DNA of 64,000 bases from JAWQFO01 sp033436665 (GTDB lineage Bacteria > Pseudomonadota > Alphaproteobacteria > Rhodobacterales > Rhodobacteraceae), in contig NZ_JAWQFO010000008.1 of NCBI RefSeq assembly GCF_033436665.1, positions 62,001 through 126,000 on the forward strand, given 5' to 3'. Both the position numbers and the translations under genes were made by a program. Below the pieces are notes generated by a model. That model searched no databases and had not been told where the DNA came from. It saw nothing but the letters and a program-made list of their open reading frames with translations. Every line of letters starts with the position of its first letter. The stretch's first letter is position 1. Positions 33,430-45,925 of this stretch are shown piece by piece.

Positions 33430-34164
33430 ATGCATGTGGATGTGCAGGACATGCGGAACTTCTACTATCGGAGCGCCCTGGGGCGCGCCGCGCAGGCCTC
33501 GCTGCGCCGCCGCATGACCGAGATCTGGCCGGAGGCGAAGGGCCAGACCGTCGTCGGCTACGGCTTTGCCGCGCCGCTTCTGCGTCCGTACCTGGCCGAG
33601 GCACGCCGGGTGATCGCCCTGATGCCCGGCCCGCAGGGCGTGATGCCGTGGCCGCCGAACATGCCCAACGTCTCGGTTCTGACCGAAGAGACCATGTGGC
33701 CGATGGAGACCGGGCGCGTTGACAAGCTGGTGCTGCTGCACGGGCTCGAGACTTCGGAGCGCGCCTCGGACCTGCTCGAGGAATGCTGGCGCGTGCTGGG
33801 GCCGGGGGGCAGGGCGCTTTTCATCGTGCCGAACCGCGGCGGCCTCTGGGCGCGCCGTGACCGGACGCCTTTCGGGTTCGGGCGGCCCTACAGCCCGGGT
33901 CAGCTCGACAGCCAGCTGCGCAAGCACCAGTTCCTGCCCGAACGCCACCTCGGCGCGCTCTACCAGTTCCCGTCGGCCAAGCGCGTCTGGATGAAATCCG
34001 CCGCGGCCTGGGAGAACATCGGGCGCCGGATGCCGACGATGATCGCCGGTGGTGCGTTCATGGTCGAGGCGACCAAGCTCGTCTATCCGCCGAAAGGGCG
34101 CATCGCGAAGGCGCACAAGCCAAGCCCCGTTGGCGTGCTGGAACCGTCGGCGAAACCGGTTTGA
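33430..34164 (+). CDS. Class I SAM-dependent methyltransferase-like protein
   Basis: The 244-residue protein starts MHVDVQDMRNFYYRSALGRA and has a Rossmann-type methyltransferase core. Its motif I is degenerate (VVGYGFAAPLLRPY) where most enzymes have a GxGxG loop. The post-I part DKLVLLHGLETSERASDLLEE and WRVLGPGGRALFIVPN match Methyltransf_11 proteins. The weak SAM loop means activity is uncertain. Divergent from gloB is the usual alphaproteobacterial arrangement. A hairpin follows the stop directly. Confidence 0.8.
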   Translation: MHVDVQDMRNFYYRSALGRAAQASLRRRMTEIWPEAKGQTVVGYGFAAPLLRPYLAEARRVIALMPGPQGVMPWPPNMPNVSVLTEETMWPMETGRVDKLVLLHGLETSERASDLLEECWRVLGPGGRALFIVPNRGGLWARRDRTPFGFGRPYSPGQLDSQLRKHQFLPERHLGALYQFPSAKRVWMKSAAAWENIGRRMPTMIAGGAFMVEATKLVYPPKGRIAKAHKPSPVGVLEPSAKPV

Positions 34165-34212
34165 CGCTGCGGCGCGGCGCCAGCTGGATCAGCGCTCTGC
34201 CGCGCTGCAGCG
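34165..34212 (+). terminator. Long imperfect hairpin after the methyltransferase gene
   Basis: CGCTGCGGCGCGGC (34165-34178) and GCCGCGCTGCAGCG (34199-34212) pair over 14 bp with a single mismatch, starting at the base after the TGA. No T tract follows, so this could be a weak terminator or a 3' stabiliser. Confidence 0.5.
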
Positions 34213-34337
34213 GGCGCGAGGATTCGAAGCGCGGGCGGAACGTTACGGCGCGGTGCCCAAAAAGCGTTTCGGGCCAAAGCGTCGCAGGAGCCGCAGAGCG
34301 CATAAAATATGGGCTATTGGGAAATTCCGCGGATCAC

Positions 34338-34343
34338 TATACT
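34338..34343 (+). promoter_or_regulatory. Candidate -10 element of the ATP synthase operon
   Basis: TATACT lies about 130 bp before atpH in a locally AT-rich patch within the 311-bp gap 34165-34475. A TTGGGA at 34317-34322 could be the -35 but the spacer would be only 15 bp. No other structured element is seen in the rest of this gap apart from the hairpin at 34165-34212. Confidence 0.3.
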
Positions 34344-34475
34344 GTGTTGCGGGGCGGTAATCGGTCTGCTACATCCCCCCTGATTTCGACGTCTTGATCA
34401 TATTCAAGTCGCGCCAACACCCCCGGTGACGCGAGCGTTTCGCATACCCGGGGCCAGAACATCGGAAGGGTGGAC

Positions 34476-35036
34476 GTGTCCGAAACAGCCTCGATTTCCA
34501 CGAGCATAGCAGAGCGCTATGCAACCGCTGTCTACGATCTCGCCAAGGATTCCAATTCGGTCAAGGACGTCGAGTCGGATCTCGACGCGCTCGGCGCGGC
34601 GATTTCGGACAGCGCGGACCTGCGCGACCTGATCCATTCGCCAATCTACTCGCGCGAAGAGCAGACCGGTGCGATTTCGGCTATCGTCGACAAGATGGAC
34701 CTGTCGCAGACTATGGCCAACACGCTTCGCCTCATGGCGTCCAAGCGCCGCCTGTTCGTCCTGCCTCAGCTGATCGCCGCTCTACGCGCGCTGATTGCCG
34801 AGGAAAAGGGCGAGGTGACCGCGGACGTGGTGTCGGCCAAGGCCCTGACCAAGTCGCAGGCCGAGAAGCTGTCCAAGACGCTCACCGCCAGCACCGGCAA
34901 GACCGTGACCCTGAATGCGACCGTCGATGAAAGCCTTATCGGCGGTCTTGTCGTCAAAGTGGGTTCGCGCATGATCGACACTTCGATCCGCGCGAAACTG
35001 AACTCCCTCCAGAATGCAATGAAAGAGGTCGGATAA
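34476..35036 (+). CDS. atpH: F1F0 ATP synthase subunit delta
   Basis: Delta links the F1 head to the peripheral stalk. The 186-residue protein begins SETASISTSIAERYATAVYDLA, matching alphaproteobacterial delta subunits, and ends with the conserved DESLIGGLVVKVGSRMIDTSIRAKL block. The GTG at 34476 is preferred over the GTG at 34470 because it gives the family start and better spacing to GGAAGGG. It is the first gene of atpHAGDC; the next gene starts at the base after its stop. Confidence 0.95.
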   Translation: MSETASISTSIAERYATAVYDLAKDSNSVKDVESDLDALGAAISDSADLRDLIHSPIYSREEQTGAISAIVDKMDLSQTMANTLRLMASKRRLFVLPQLIAALRALIAEEKGEVTADVVSAKALTKSQAEKLSKTLTASTGKTVTLNATVDESLIGGLVVKVGSRMIDTSIRAKLNSLQNAMKEVG

Positions 35037-36575
<1,539 letters not shown>

Positions 36576-36590
36576 GGAGGGGCTGGGCAT

Positions 36591-37469
36591 ATGCCGAACC
36601 TCAAGGACCTGAAAAACCGGATCGCGTCGGTCAAGTCGACCCGCAAGATCACCAAGGCGATGCAGATGGTCGCCGCGGCGAAACTGCGTCGCGCGCAGGA
36701 GGCCGCCGAGCAGTCGCGCCCCTACACCGAGCGCTTCAACGCGGTCATGTCTCGTCTCGCCGGCTCGGTCGGCGGGTCGGACACGGCACCGAAGCTGCTT
36801 AGCGGGACCGGCAGCGACAAGGTGCACCTGCTGGTGGTCATGACGGCCGAACGCGGGCTCTGCGGCGGTTTCAACACCAACATCGCGCGTCTCGCCAAGC
36901 AGAAGGCGCGCGAGCTTCTGGCCGAGGGCAAGGAGGTCAAGATCCTGACCGTCGGCAAGAAGGGCCGCGACCAGATCAAGCGCGACTTCGGCAAGAACCT
37001 CGTCGGCCACGTCGACCTGTCCGAGGTCAAGCGCGTGGGTTACGCCGATGCGCAAGGCATCGCCAAAGACATCCTCGGCCGTTTCGACGCGGGCGAATTC
37101 GACGTGGCGACGATCTTCTACTCGAAGTTCGTCAACGTGGTCTCGCAGATCCCGACCGCGCAGCAGATCATCCCGGCGAAGTTCGAAGAGGAAGAGGGCG
37201 GCGACGAGGCCGGCACGCTCTTCGACTACGAACCGTCCGAGGAGGCGATCCTCGCCGACCTGCTGCCGCGCGGCGTGGCGACGCAGATCTTCTCGGCGCT
37301 GCTGGAAAACGGCGCATCCGAGCAGGGCGCACGCATGTCCGCGATGGACAACGCGACGCGCAACGCCGGCGAGATGATCGACAAGCTCACGATCGAATAC
37401 AACCGTTCGCGTCAGGCCGTCATCACCAACGAGCTGATCGAAATCATTTCCGGCGCGGAAGCGCTGTAA
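36591..37469 (+). CDS. atpG: F1F0 ATP synthase subunit gamma
   Basis: Gamma is the rotor shaft inside the alpha3beta3 head. The 292-residue protein starts MPNLKDLKNRIASVKSTRKI and has the signature TAERGLCGGFNTNI and the C-terminal DNATRNAGEMIDKLTIEYNR. A strong ribosome site TAAGGAGGGG precedes the ATG, overlapping the atpA stop region. Confidence 0.98.
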   Translation: MPNLKDLKNRIASVKSTRKITKAMQMVAAAKLRRAQEAAEQSRPYTERFNAVMSRLAGSVGGSDTAPKLLSGTGSDKVHLLVVMTAERGLCGGFNTNIARLAKQKARELLAEGKEVKILTVGKKGRDQIKRDFGKNLVGHVDLSEVKRVGYADAQGIAKDILGRFDAGEFDVATIFYSKFVNVVSQIPTAQQIIPAKFEEEEGGDEAGTLFDYEPSEEAILADLLPRGVATQIFSALLENGASEQGARMSAMDNATRNAGEMIDKLTIEYNRSRQAVITNELIEIISGAEAL

Positions 37470-37488
37470 GACAAATCGGAGACACGAC

Positions 37489-38913
<1,425 letters not shown>

Positions 38914-38925
38914 GGAACCTGAAAC

Positions 38926-39351
38926 ATGGCTGAGACAATGCAGTTCGACCTCGTGTCGCCAGAGCGGCGCCTCGCCAGCACGAAGGTGCGCGCGGTGCAG
39001 ATCCCTGGCGCCGACGGCGACATGACGGCGATGCCGGATCATGCGCCGACCATCACCACCCTGCGCCCCGGCGTCCTGCGCGCCGAAGGCCCGGACGGCG
39101 AGGCGGAATACGTCGTCACCGGCGGCTTCGCCGAGATCGGTGCCGAGGGCGTCACGGTGCTGGCCGAACGCTCGCTGCCACGCGGCGACGTGACCGCCGA
39201 AGACGTCAAGGCGATGGTCGAGGAGGCCAAGGCCGCCTACGAGCAGGCCAAGGAGACTTACGTCAACGAACCCGGCCCGGTCGACGACGCGGCGAAGCTT
39301 CTCGCCGACATGGTCGCCATGGGACAGCACATCGGGCTCTACAACAACTGA
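38926..39351 (+). CDS. atpC: F1F0 ATP synthase subunit epsilon
   Basis: Epsilon regulates and couples the rotor. The 141-residue protein starts MAETMQFDLVSPERRLAS, has the beta-sandwich core (PGADGDMTAMPDHAP) and a short C-terminal helical part. It ends the operon and is followed by a strong terminator. The F0 genes (atpI, B, E, F) are not in this window, as expected for Rhodobacterales, where they form a separate operon. Confidence 0.96.
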   Translation: MAETMQFDLVSPERRLASTKVRAVQIPGADGDMTAMPDHAPTITTLRPGVLRAEGPDGEAEYVVTGGFAEIGAEGVTVLAERSLPRGDVTAEDVKAMVEEAKAAYEQAKETYVNEPGPVDDAAKLLADMVAMGQHIGLYNN

Positions 39352-39376
39352 GCCTTTGACAAGCGAAATGCGAAGG

Positions 39377-39402
39377 GCCCCGCCGAGCGGCGGGGCTTTT
39401 TT
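39377..39402 (+). terminator. Intrinsic terminator of the atp operon
   Basis: GCCCCGCC (39377-39384) and GGCGGGGC (39389-39396) form a perfect 8-bp stem with a GAGC loop. TTTTTT (39397-39402) follows directly. It lies 25 bp past atpC. Confidence 0.95.
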
Positions 39403-39435
39403 GATGATTGGTAATTCGTCTCGGTTGCTGCAGTC

Positions 39436-39838
39436 TCAGCTCCGGTGTCTCCGAAAAAAAGACTGGTTGTGATCTTCCGCGGTTCGCGGCTTCCGTTCCA
39501 GTTGATCGAGATCCGCCAGCCGTTCTGTCAAGTAGAAGATGACGGAGAAGCCAAATGAGGGTGCATCAGCCTCTCCAAGCCTTGTCCAGTACAGGCTTCC
39601 CGGCAAATCATCGCGCATGTAGAAGTGGATGCTGCGCAAGTTCGGGATAGTCGGTGGCGTATCGCTCCTGAAAACCATTTGCGATCCACACATTGTTGGT
39701 GAATTCCATCAACTCTTGATCTGCGATGAATTGTGCCGCCAGAAGCATAATGTCGTCGTGGTCAGGATGCACCCGTCGTTCTGATCGGGGATCAAATGAC
39801 ACCCTTGCATAGTGAATGTGTTCGTGTGGGCTGGACAC
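39436..39838 (-). pseudogene. Small hypothetical gene broken by a frameshift
   Basis: Two overlapping minus frames fit one protein of about 133 residues. The first frame (GTG 39838 to stop 39608) begins SSPHEHIHYARVSFDPRS after an AAGGGAG site. The second (to stop 39436) continues with LRSIHFYMRDDLPGSLYWT and ends FFRRHRS. They overlap between 39608 and 39693, where a single-base indel would join them. I do not recognise the family. The GC content is clearly lower than the flanking atp and lysC genes, which suggests recent acquisition. Two real overlapping genes cannot be excluded. Confidence 0.5.
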
Positions 39839-40008
39839 CTGCTAGAACTCCCTTCTTGAAACTGCCACCAAAGTCCCACAGATCCTGACGATTGTCGCGC
39901 AGGTTTCTAATTGAAAATGCCGGCTTAGGCGCGGTCTCCGGAACGCTCTCTCTTGCCCCCGTCCGCACCCTCGCGTAAACCGCGCGCTGTATTGAAGATG
40001 GGGACTCC

Positions 40009-41247
40009 ATGCCGGTTCTGGTGATGAAATTCGGCGGCACTTCGGTGGCGACGCTGGACAGGATCCGGCGTGCCGCCAAGCGGGTCGGCGTCGAGGTGGC
40101 CAAGGGCTACGACGTGATCGTGATCGTCTCGGCGATGTCGGGCAAGACCAACGAGCTTGTCGGCTGGGTCAACGAGACGTCGCCGCTGTTCGACGCGCGC
40201 GAATACGACGCCGTCGTGTCCTCGGGCGAGAACGTGACCGCCGGGCTGATGGCGCTGACGCTGCAGGAAATGGATATTCCCGCGCGCAGCTGGCAGGGCT
40301 GGCAGGTGCCGGTCAAGACGACCTCCGCCCATTCCGCGGCCCGGATCGAGGAGATCCCGACCGACAACATCATGGGCCGGTTCGGCGCCGGAATGCGCGT
40401 GGCGGTCGTGGCGGGGTTCCAGGGCCTGTCGCCCGAGGGCCGCATCACCACGCTGGGCCGGGGCGGGTCCGACACGACGGCGGTGGCCTTCGCGGCGGCT
40501 TTCGGGGCCGAACGCTGCGACATCTACACGGACGTGGACGGTGTCTATACCACCGATCCGCGGATCACCTCGAAGGCGCGCAAGCTCGACAAGATCGCCT
40601 TCGAGGAAATGCTCGAACTGGCGAGCCTCGGGGCCAAGGTGCTCCAGACCCGCTCGGTCGAGCTGGCGATGCGCTACAAGGTGAAACTCAGGGTGCTTTC
40701 GAGCTTCGACGAACAGTCGGACGAAGCCGGAACGCTGGTCTGCGACGAGGACGAAATCATGGAAAGCAACGTGGTGGCAGGGGTCGCGTTCAGCCGCGAC
40801 GAGGCGAAGATGACGCTGGTCAGCGTGGCCGACCGGCCCGGTATCGCCGCGGCGATCTTCACCGCTCTCAGCGAGGGTGGCGTGAACGTCGACATGATCG
40901 TTCAGAACATCGCCGAGGAAGGCCGCACCGACATGACCTGGTCCTGTCCGACCGACCAGGTGATGCGGGCGCAGAAGGCGGTCAAGGAGGCCAAGGAGAA
41001 GGGCGTCATAAACTTTGCCGAGGTGATCGCCGACACCGACGTCGCCAAGGTTTCGGTCGTCGGGATCGGCATGCGCAGCCACACCGGGGTTGCCGCGAAG
41101 ATGTTCCAGGTGCTTTCGGCTGAAGGCATCAACATCAAGGTCATTACCACGTCGGAGATCAAGATTTCCGTGCTGATCGACCGGAAATACATGGAACTCG
41201 CGGTGCAGGCCCTGCATGATGCCTTCGAGCTTGAGAAGGCAGCCTGA
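40009..41247 (+). CDS. lysC: Aspartate kinase
   Basis: LysC phosphorylates aspartate, the first step towards lysine, threonine, methionine and diaminopimelate. The 412-residue protein has the kinase start LVMKFGGTSVATLDRI, the substrate region VVSSGENVTAGLMA and GRGGSDTTAVAFAAA, and two C-terminal ACT domains (from about residue 265 and 345) that carry feedback inhibition. The length is typical of class II aspartokinases. It is 47 bp upstream of ptsP. Confidence 0.97.
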   Translation: MPVLVMKFGGTSVATLDRIRRAAKRVGVEVAKGYDVIVIVSAMSGKTNELVGWVNETSPLFDAREYDAVVSSGENVTAGLMALTLQEMDIPARSWQGWQVPVKTTSAHSAARIEEIPTDNIMGRFGAGMRVAVVAGFQGLSPEGRITTLGRGGSDTTAVAFAAAFGAERCDIYTDVDGVYTTDPRITSKARKLDKIAFEEMLELASLGAKVLQTRSVELAMRYKVKLRVLSSFDEQSDEAGTLVCDEDEIMESNVVAGVAFSRDEAKMTLVSVADRPGIAAAIFTALSEGGVNVDMIVQNIAEEGRTDMTWSCPTDQVMRAQKAVKEAKEKGVINFAEVIADTDVAKVSVVGIGMRSHTGVAAKMFQVLSAEGINIKVITTSEIKISVLIDRKYMELAVQALHDAFELEKAA

Positions 41248-41294
41248 GGTCCCTGCGGGATCGGCAGACTGCGGATTGCAAAGCGGGCGCTGGC

Positions 41295-43535
41295 ATGGCG
41301 GAAAGTTTTGAGACCGAGTCCCGCAAGCTGCTGGGACGGCTGCGCGACACGATGGCCTCGAACGAGGCCGGGCAGGAGCGTCTCAACCGCATCACGCATC
41401 TCATCGCCGACAGCATGCGCTGCGAGGTCTGCTCGATCTACCTGTTCCGAGACGAGGAAACGCTCGAGCTCTGCGCCACGGAAGGGCTGAACAAGCAGGC
41501 CGTCCACCAGACACGGATGCGGCTCGGCGAAGGCCTGGTGGGTCGCGTGGCCAAGCGCCGGCAGGTGGTCAATACGCCCGACGCGCCATCGGCCAAGGGC
41601 TTTCGCTACATGCCCGAAACCGGCGAGGAGATCTATTCGAGCTTCCTCGGAATCCCGATCCAGCGCATCGGCGAGGCACTCGGTGTGCTCGTGGTCCAGT
41701 CCAAGATCAAGCGCGAGTTTTCCGCCGACGAGGTCTACGCGCTCGAGGTCGTCGCGATGGTCATCGCCGAGATGGCCGAGCTTGGCGCCTTTGTTGGCGA
41801 GGGCGCGGCGATGTCGGCGCGGCATTCGCAGCCGGTGATGTTTCGCGGCACCGTGGGACAGGAAGGTGCCGCAGAGGGGCGCGTCTGGCTGCATGAGCCG
41901 CGCGTTGTCGTGACAAACCCCATCGCCGACGACCCGCAGCGTGAACTCGAACGCCTGTTCGACGCCGTCGAGCAGCTGCGCGTCGGGGTCGACAAGATGC
42001 TCGAGGTCGCAGGCGGCGACGGCGACCAGATCCAGGTGCTCGAGGCCTACCGGATGTTCGCCAACTCCAAGGGCTGGATGCGCCGGATGGAAGCGGACAT
42101 CGGGCGCGGTCTGTCGGCGGAGGCGGCGGTCGAGAAGGAACAGTCGCTGGCCCGTGCGCGCATGGGGCAGGTCTCGGACCAGTACCTGCGCGAACGCCTG
42201 AGCGACCTCGACGACCTGTCGAACCGCCTGCTGCGGATCCTGACCGGCCAGGGGCGCGACACCGGCGCCGACATGCCCGCCGACCCGATCCTGGTGGCGC
42301 GCAACATCGGGCCGGCCGAACTGCTCGAATACGGCCGGTCGCTGCGCGGCATCGTGCTTGAGGAAGGTTCGGTCGGCAGCCATGCCGCCATCGTCGCCCG
42401 GGCGCTGGCGATCCCGCTGGTGGTTCATGCCGAGCGCATAACCGCCGAGGCGCTGAACGGCGATCACATCATGGTCGACGGCGAGCAGGGCGTGGTCCAT
42501 CTGCGGCCCGAGGACAATGTGAAGTCCGCCTTCCGCGACAAGATCGCGATGCTGGCCGCGGCGCAGGAACGGTACGCTTCGATCCGCGACAAGCGCGCCG
42601 AGACGCTCTGCGGGCACACCATCGGGCTGCACATGAACGCAGGACTCATGGCCGACTTGCCGTCCCTGCCGAGTTCGGGCGCCGAGGGCGTGGGTCTGTT
42701 CCGGACCGAGCTGCAGTTCCTGGTGCGCAACCAGATGCCGAAACGCTCGGAGCTGGTGGCGCTTTATGCCCGCGTGCTCGATTCCGCGCGCGGCAAGCGC
42801 GTGCAGTTCCGCACCCTCGATATCGGCTCGGACAAGGTGCTGCCCTACATGAAGCCCAATGACGAGCCGAACCCGGCGTTGGGCTGGCGCGCGATCCGGG
42901 TCGGGCTCGACAAGCCCGGGATCATGCGTATGCAGCTGCAGGCGTTGATCCGGGCCTGCAACGGGCGCCCGCTGACGGTGATGTTTCCCTTCGTCGCCCA
43001 GTTCGAGGAGTTCCGCGAGGCCCGCCGCCTGCTGGACAAGACGCTGGCGGCAGAGGAAAGCCTTGGTCACGTCCTGCCCTCCGAAGTCGAAGTCGGCGCG
43101 ATGCTCGAAACCCCGAGCCTTGCCTATGCGCCTTACAAGTTCTTCGAGGAAGTCGACTTCATCTCGATCGGCGGCAACGATCTCAAGCAGTTCTTCTTCG
43201 CCGCGGACCGCGAGAACGAACGCGTGCGGCGGCGCTACGACACGCTCAACGTCTCATTCCTCAGCTTTCTCGAGCGGGTCGTCGAACGCTGTGCGCAGGC
43301 TTCCACGCCGCTGTCCTTCTGTGGCGAAGACGCCGGGCGCCCTGTCGAGGCGATGTGCCTTGCCGCCATCGGGTTCCGCACGCTGTCGATGCGCCCGGCC
43401 TCGATCGGGCCGGTCAAGAGCCTGCTGCGACGCTCGAATCTCGACGAGGTGCGCCAGATCATCGCCGGGGCGCGGCATCGCGGCGAGATGTCGGTGCGCC
43501 CCGCCGTCATGGACTGGCTGCGCGATCAGGGCTGA
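41295..43535 (+). CDS. ptsP: Phosphoenolpyruvate-protein phosphotransferase PtsP (nitrogen-type enzyme I)
   Basis: PtsP starts the nitrogen-related phosphotransfer chain to NPr and EIIA-Ntr. The 746-residue protein has an N-terminal GAF domain (about 20-160) and the PEP-utilising domains. The phosphorylated His363 lies in GSVGSHAAIVARALAIP. LFRTELQFL, RTLDIGSDKVLPY and SFCGEDAGRP follow in the TIM-barrel part. The GAF domain and length distinguish it from the sugar PTS enzyme I. Convergent with the histidine kinase gene (6 bp). Confidence 0.95.
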   Translation: MAESFETESRKLLGRLRDTMASNEAGQERLNRITHLIADSMRCEVCSIYLFRDEETLELCATEGLNKQAVHQTRMRLGEGLVGRVAKRRQVVNTPDAPSAKGFRYMPETGEEIYSSFLGIPIQRIGEALGVLVVQSKIKREFSADEVYALEVVAMVIAEMAELGAFVGEGAAMSARHSQPVMFRGTVGQEGAAEGRVWLHEPRVVVTNPIADDPQRELERLFDAVEQLRVGVDKMLEVAGGDGDQIQVLEAYRMFANSKGWMRRMEADIGRGLSAEAAVEKEQSLARARMGQVSDQYLRERLSDLDDLSNRLLRILTGQGRDTGADMPADPILVARNIGPAELLEYGRSLRGIVLEEGSVGSHAAIVARALAIPLVVHAERITAEALNGDHIMVDGEQGVVHLRPEDNVKSAFRDKIAMLAAAQERYASIRDKRAETLCGHTIGLHMNAGLMADLPSLPSSGAEGVGLFRTELQFLVRNQMPKRSELVALYARVLDSARGKRVQFRTLDIGSDKVLPYMKPNDEPNPALGWRAIRVGLDKPGIMRMQLQALIRACNGRPLTVMFPFVAQFEEFREARRLLDKTLAAEESLGHVLPSEVEVGAMLETPSLAYAPYKFFEEVDFISIGGNDLKQFFFAADRENERVRRRYDTLNVSFLSFLERVVERCAQASTPLSFCGEDAGRPVEAMCLAAIGFRTLSMRPASIGPVKSLLRRSNLDEVRQIIAGARHRGEMSVRPAVMDWLRDQG

Positions 43536-43541
43536 GCAGGC

Positions 43542-45596
43542 TCAGGACTTCCGGTCCCCGAGCGCCTCGTGGATCGCGGTGCGCAGCGCGCTGACGTCGA
43601 TCGGCTTGCCCAGGAAGGGAATGGGGCGTCCCTTCGCGTCGAAGAACTGCGAGGACCTCGGGGCCCGGCCCGAGATCACGATGATCGGCAGGTCGGGGTA
43701 AAGCTCGCCGATGCCGGCAGCCAGCATGTCCCCCTGCACCCGCCCGGGCATCGCAACGTCCGAGATCACGAGGTCCGGGTTGATGCCAGTGGTCAACAGC
43801 GACAGCGCGTCTTCGCCGTCGGTCGCGATGATGACGTCAAATCCCATCCGTTCGAGTTTTCGCGCAAGAACGTGCGACACTTCAGGGTGGTCGTCGACGA
43901 AGAGGATGCGCGTCTTGGTGGAGGGTACGGCGGCGGTTCTGGCCGGTTCCGGCGCGGGTATCGCCGTGGCATGTCCCACGGCAGGAAACCAGAAGGTCAC
44001 TTCGGTCCCGGTGCCCGGTTCGCTTTCTATCGTCATGGCGCCGCCCGACTGCTCACTGAAGCTGCGCGCCATGGACAGGCCGAGGCCCGAGCCCATGCCT
44101 GCGTCCTTCGTCGTGAAAAAGGGCTCGGTGGCGCGTGCGCGGGCTTCGGCGCTCATGCCGGTTCCGGTGTCGCCGATGCTGATCGTGACATAAGTCCCAT
44201 CGCGCCCAACGTCTGGCGCGGCATCGTCATTGGCGGTCCGTTCGTCGGCACGGAATTCCTCGACCGCGCTGGCAACCCGCAGAACACCACCGGAGGACAT
44301 CGCGTCACGGGCGTTGTTCAATACGTTGAGCAGGGCCTGCTGGAAAACGGCGGGGTCGATGCTGGCTTCGGCGCTTCCGGCACGCAGATCGACGTCGATC
44401 GAGATGTTCGGCGGGCAGACCCTGCGGAACATCTCCAGCGCGTCGCCAATCAGCCTGTCGGGCGCGGCCCGCACGGCATCGAGCGGCGCTGTCCCGGCGT
44501 AGTTGAGCAGTTTGGAGGTCAGCCGCGCCGCCTCTCCTGCGGCCTTTCTGGCGGACTTAATGTGTGCATCTATCCGGCTCTGATCCTTCTCGAGCGCGAT
44601 TATATCGAGGTTGCTAGTGATAATTTCGAGTAGGTTGTTGAAGTCGTGCGCCACGCCGTCCACGAGCTGGCCGAGGCTTTCGGTGCGCTGTCTGCGCAGA
44701 TCGTCGATCTTGTCGACCATCCGCTGCTTTTCGCTGTCGCGGTAAGCGCGTTCGGCCTCCGCGGCACGCCGTTCGGACAGGTTCACCCGGCTCGCATAGT
44801 AGATCTGCGCAAGGCAACTCAGCGCGATGAGCGTGAAGGCCAGGATCGAAACGAGCAGCGCCAGATCGACGCCGTTGCCAAGCTGGAAGTGGTAAGCGGC
44901 GGCGCACAGACCGAGGATCAGCGTGGCATGTACCGGTAGCAATCGGCGCGCCAGCTTGCTGCCGGCCTCGGGCGCCAGCAGAACGCGGGTCCAGCCGTGC
45001 TCGGGCCGCAGCAACAGCAGGGCGAAGAACAGCAGGAACAACGCGAGCGCCGTATGCAGCGCCATCGCGGCGAAAAACGTCGTGCCGAAAAGCGGATGGC
45101 CGGTCAGCAGGTAACCGACCAGCGGAACGCCGCAGAGCGCCAGCCCCAAGGTGTCGCAGACCGGTCCGAGCCAGCGCACGTTCCGCAGCCCCTGGGCCAC
45201 GAGGCTCAGCGCCAGCACCATGCAGGCCAGCTGCGTGGCCATCGACATGGCGTCGCCGGAGGCATCGGTGGTGAAGCCGGACGACGACCACTGCCCCAGC
45301 GCCACCGTGACCGCGACCAGGATGCCGCAGCCCGCAGCGACAGGTGGCGGCGCGTCCGTCGCGACGGCGATGGTCCCGAGCGCGCCGACCAGAAGACTGG
45401 CCGCGGTGGGCATTACCATTGCGGGGAATCCGGGCAGCAGGCGGGTCATGCGGTCGATGCCGAGACCCCAGCCGAAAACGAGAACCGCGGCGGCAACCGC
45501 GGCAACCAGGACGGCGATCCAGAACGCGAGCCTGTTGTGCGCGCGCAGCAGGCGTGGTCCCCGGCTTTCGGCCAAAATTGTCGCGACAGACGTCAT
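43542..45596 (-). CDS. Hybrid sensor histidine kinase with membrane sensor and C-terminal receiver
   Basis: From the ATG at 45596 the protein has 684 residues. About eight hydrophobic segments span the first 270, for example AFWIAVLVAAVAAAVLVFGW and ALFLLFFALLLL. Then come a coiled coil, the phospho-His in GVAHDFNNLLE (near 330) and the ATPase boxes NNARDAM, GDTGTGM and GSGLGLSMA. The receiver domain at the end has VDDHPE, the phospho-Asp in VISDVAMPG and Lys in FLGKPID. No response regulator gene is adjacent. No ribosome site is clear at this ATG, so the start is tentative; the frame is open to 45647. Confidence 0.88.
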   Translation of the reverse strand: MTSVATILAESRGPRLLRAHNRLAFWIAVLVAAVAAAVLVFGWGLGIDRMTRLLPGFPAMVMPTAASLLVGALGTIAVATDAPPPVAAGCGILVAVTVALGQWSSSGFTTDASGDAMSMATQLACMVLALSLVAQGLRNVRWLGPVCDTLGLALCGVPLVGYLLTGHPLFGTTFFAAMALHTALALFLLFFALLLLRPEHGWTRVLLAPEAGSKLARRLLPVHATLILGLCAAAYHFQLGNGVDLALLVSILAFTLIALSCLAQIYYASRVNLSERRAAEAERAYRDSEKQRMVDKIDDLRRQRTESLGQLVDGVAHDFNNLLEIITSNLDIIALEKDQSRIDAHIKSARKAAGEAARLTSKLLNYAGTAPLDAVRAAPDRLIGDALEMFRRVCPPNISIDVDLRAGSAEASIDPAVFQQALLNVLNNARDAMSSGGVLRVASAVEEFRADERTANDDAAPDVGRDGTYVTISIGDTGTGMSAEARARATEPFFTTKDAGMGSGLGLSMARSFSEQSGGAMTIESEPGTGTEVTFWFPAVGHATAIPAPEPARTAAVPSTKTRILFVDDHPEVSHVLARKLERMGFDVIIATDGEDALSLLTTGINPDLVISDVAMPGRVQGDMLAAGIGELYPDLPIIVISGRAPRSSQFFDAKGRPIPFLGKPIDVSALRTAIHEALGDRKS

Positions 45597-45925
45597 AGGG
45601 AGATACCGTGCCGCGCGCGCCTTTCGCAGCGGCGGGCGGCGGGGCAAGGGCGGGCACTCGACGGAGGTCTTTCGAGCATGTCTGCAGCCATCCCAAGAGT
45701 TTCGGGACGCATGGACGATGCCGGCGGCTTATCGTTCAGGTTGCGTCACTTAAGTTTATATTTACGAATGCGGGTGCGATCAAGGCATCTCGGGTGCCGG
45801 ATACGCAGATGCGTGCGGGGCGCATCGCTGCGGCGCGCCGCCCTGTCACATCGACGCGCAAACGCGCGCGGCCTTGTCGGCATCCGGGCCTTCCACTATT
45901 CAGTCCGGACCCGAAGGGAGACCGC
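45597..45925. promoter_or_regulatory. Divergent intergenic region between the histidine kinase and ABC exporter genes
   Basis: The 329-bp gap is GC-rich except for an AT-rich island at about 45745-45770 that contains the 8-bp palindrome ACTTAAGT (45748-45755) and TATATTTA. This is a plausible promoter core for one or both divergent genes. No gene with supporting signals is seen here. Confidence 0.35.

Noticed and set aside
40902..43070. 722-residue minus-strand frame over lysC/ptsP
   Set aside because: Antisense to two highly conserved genes; no family signature.
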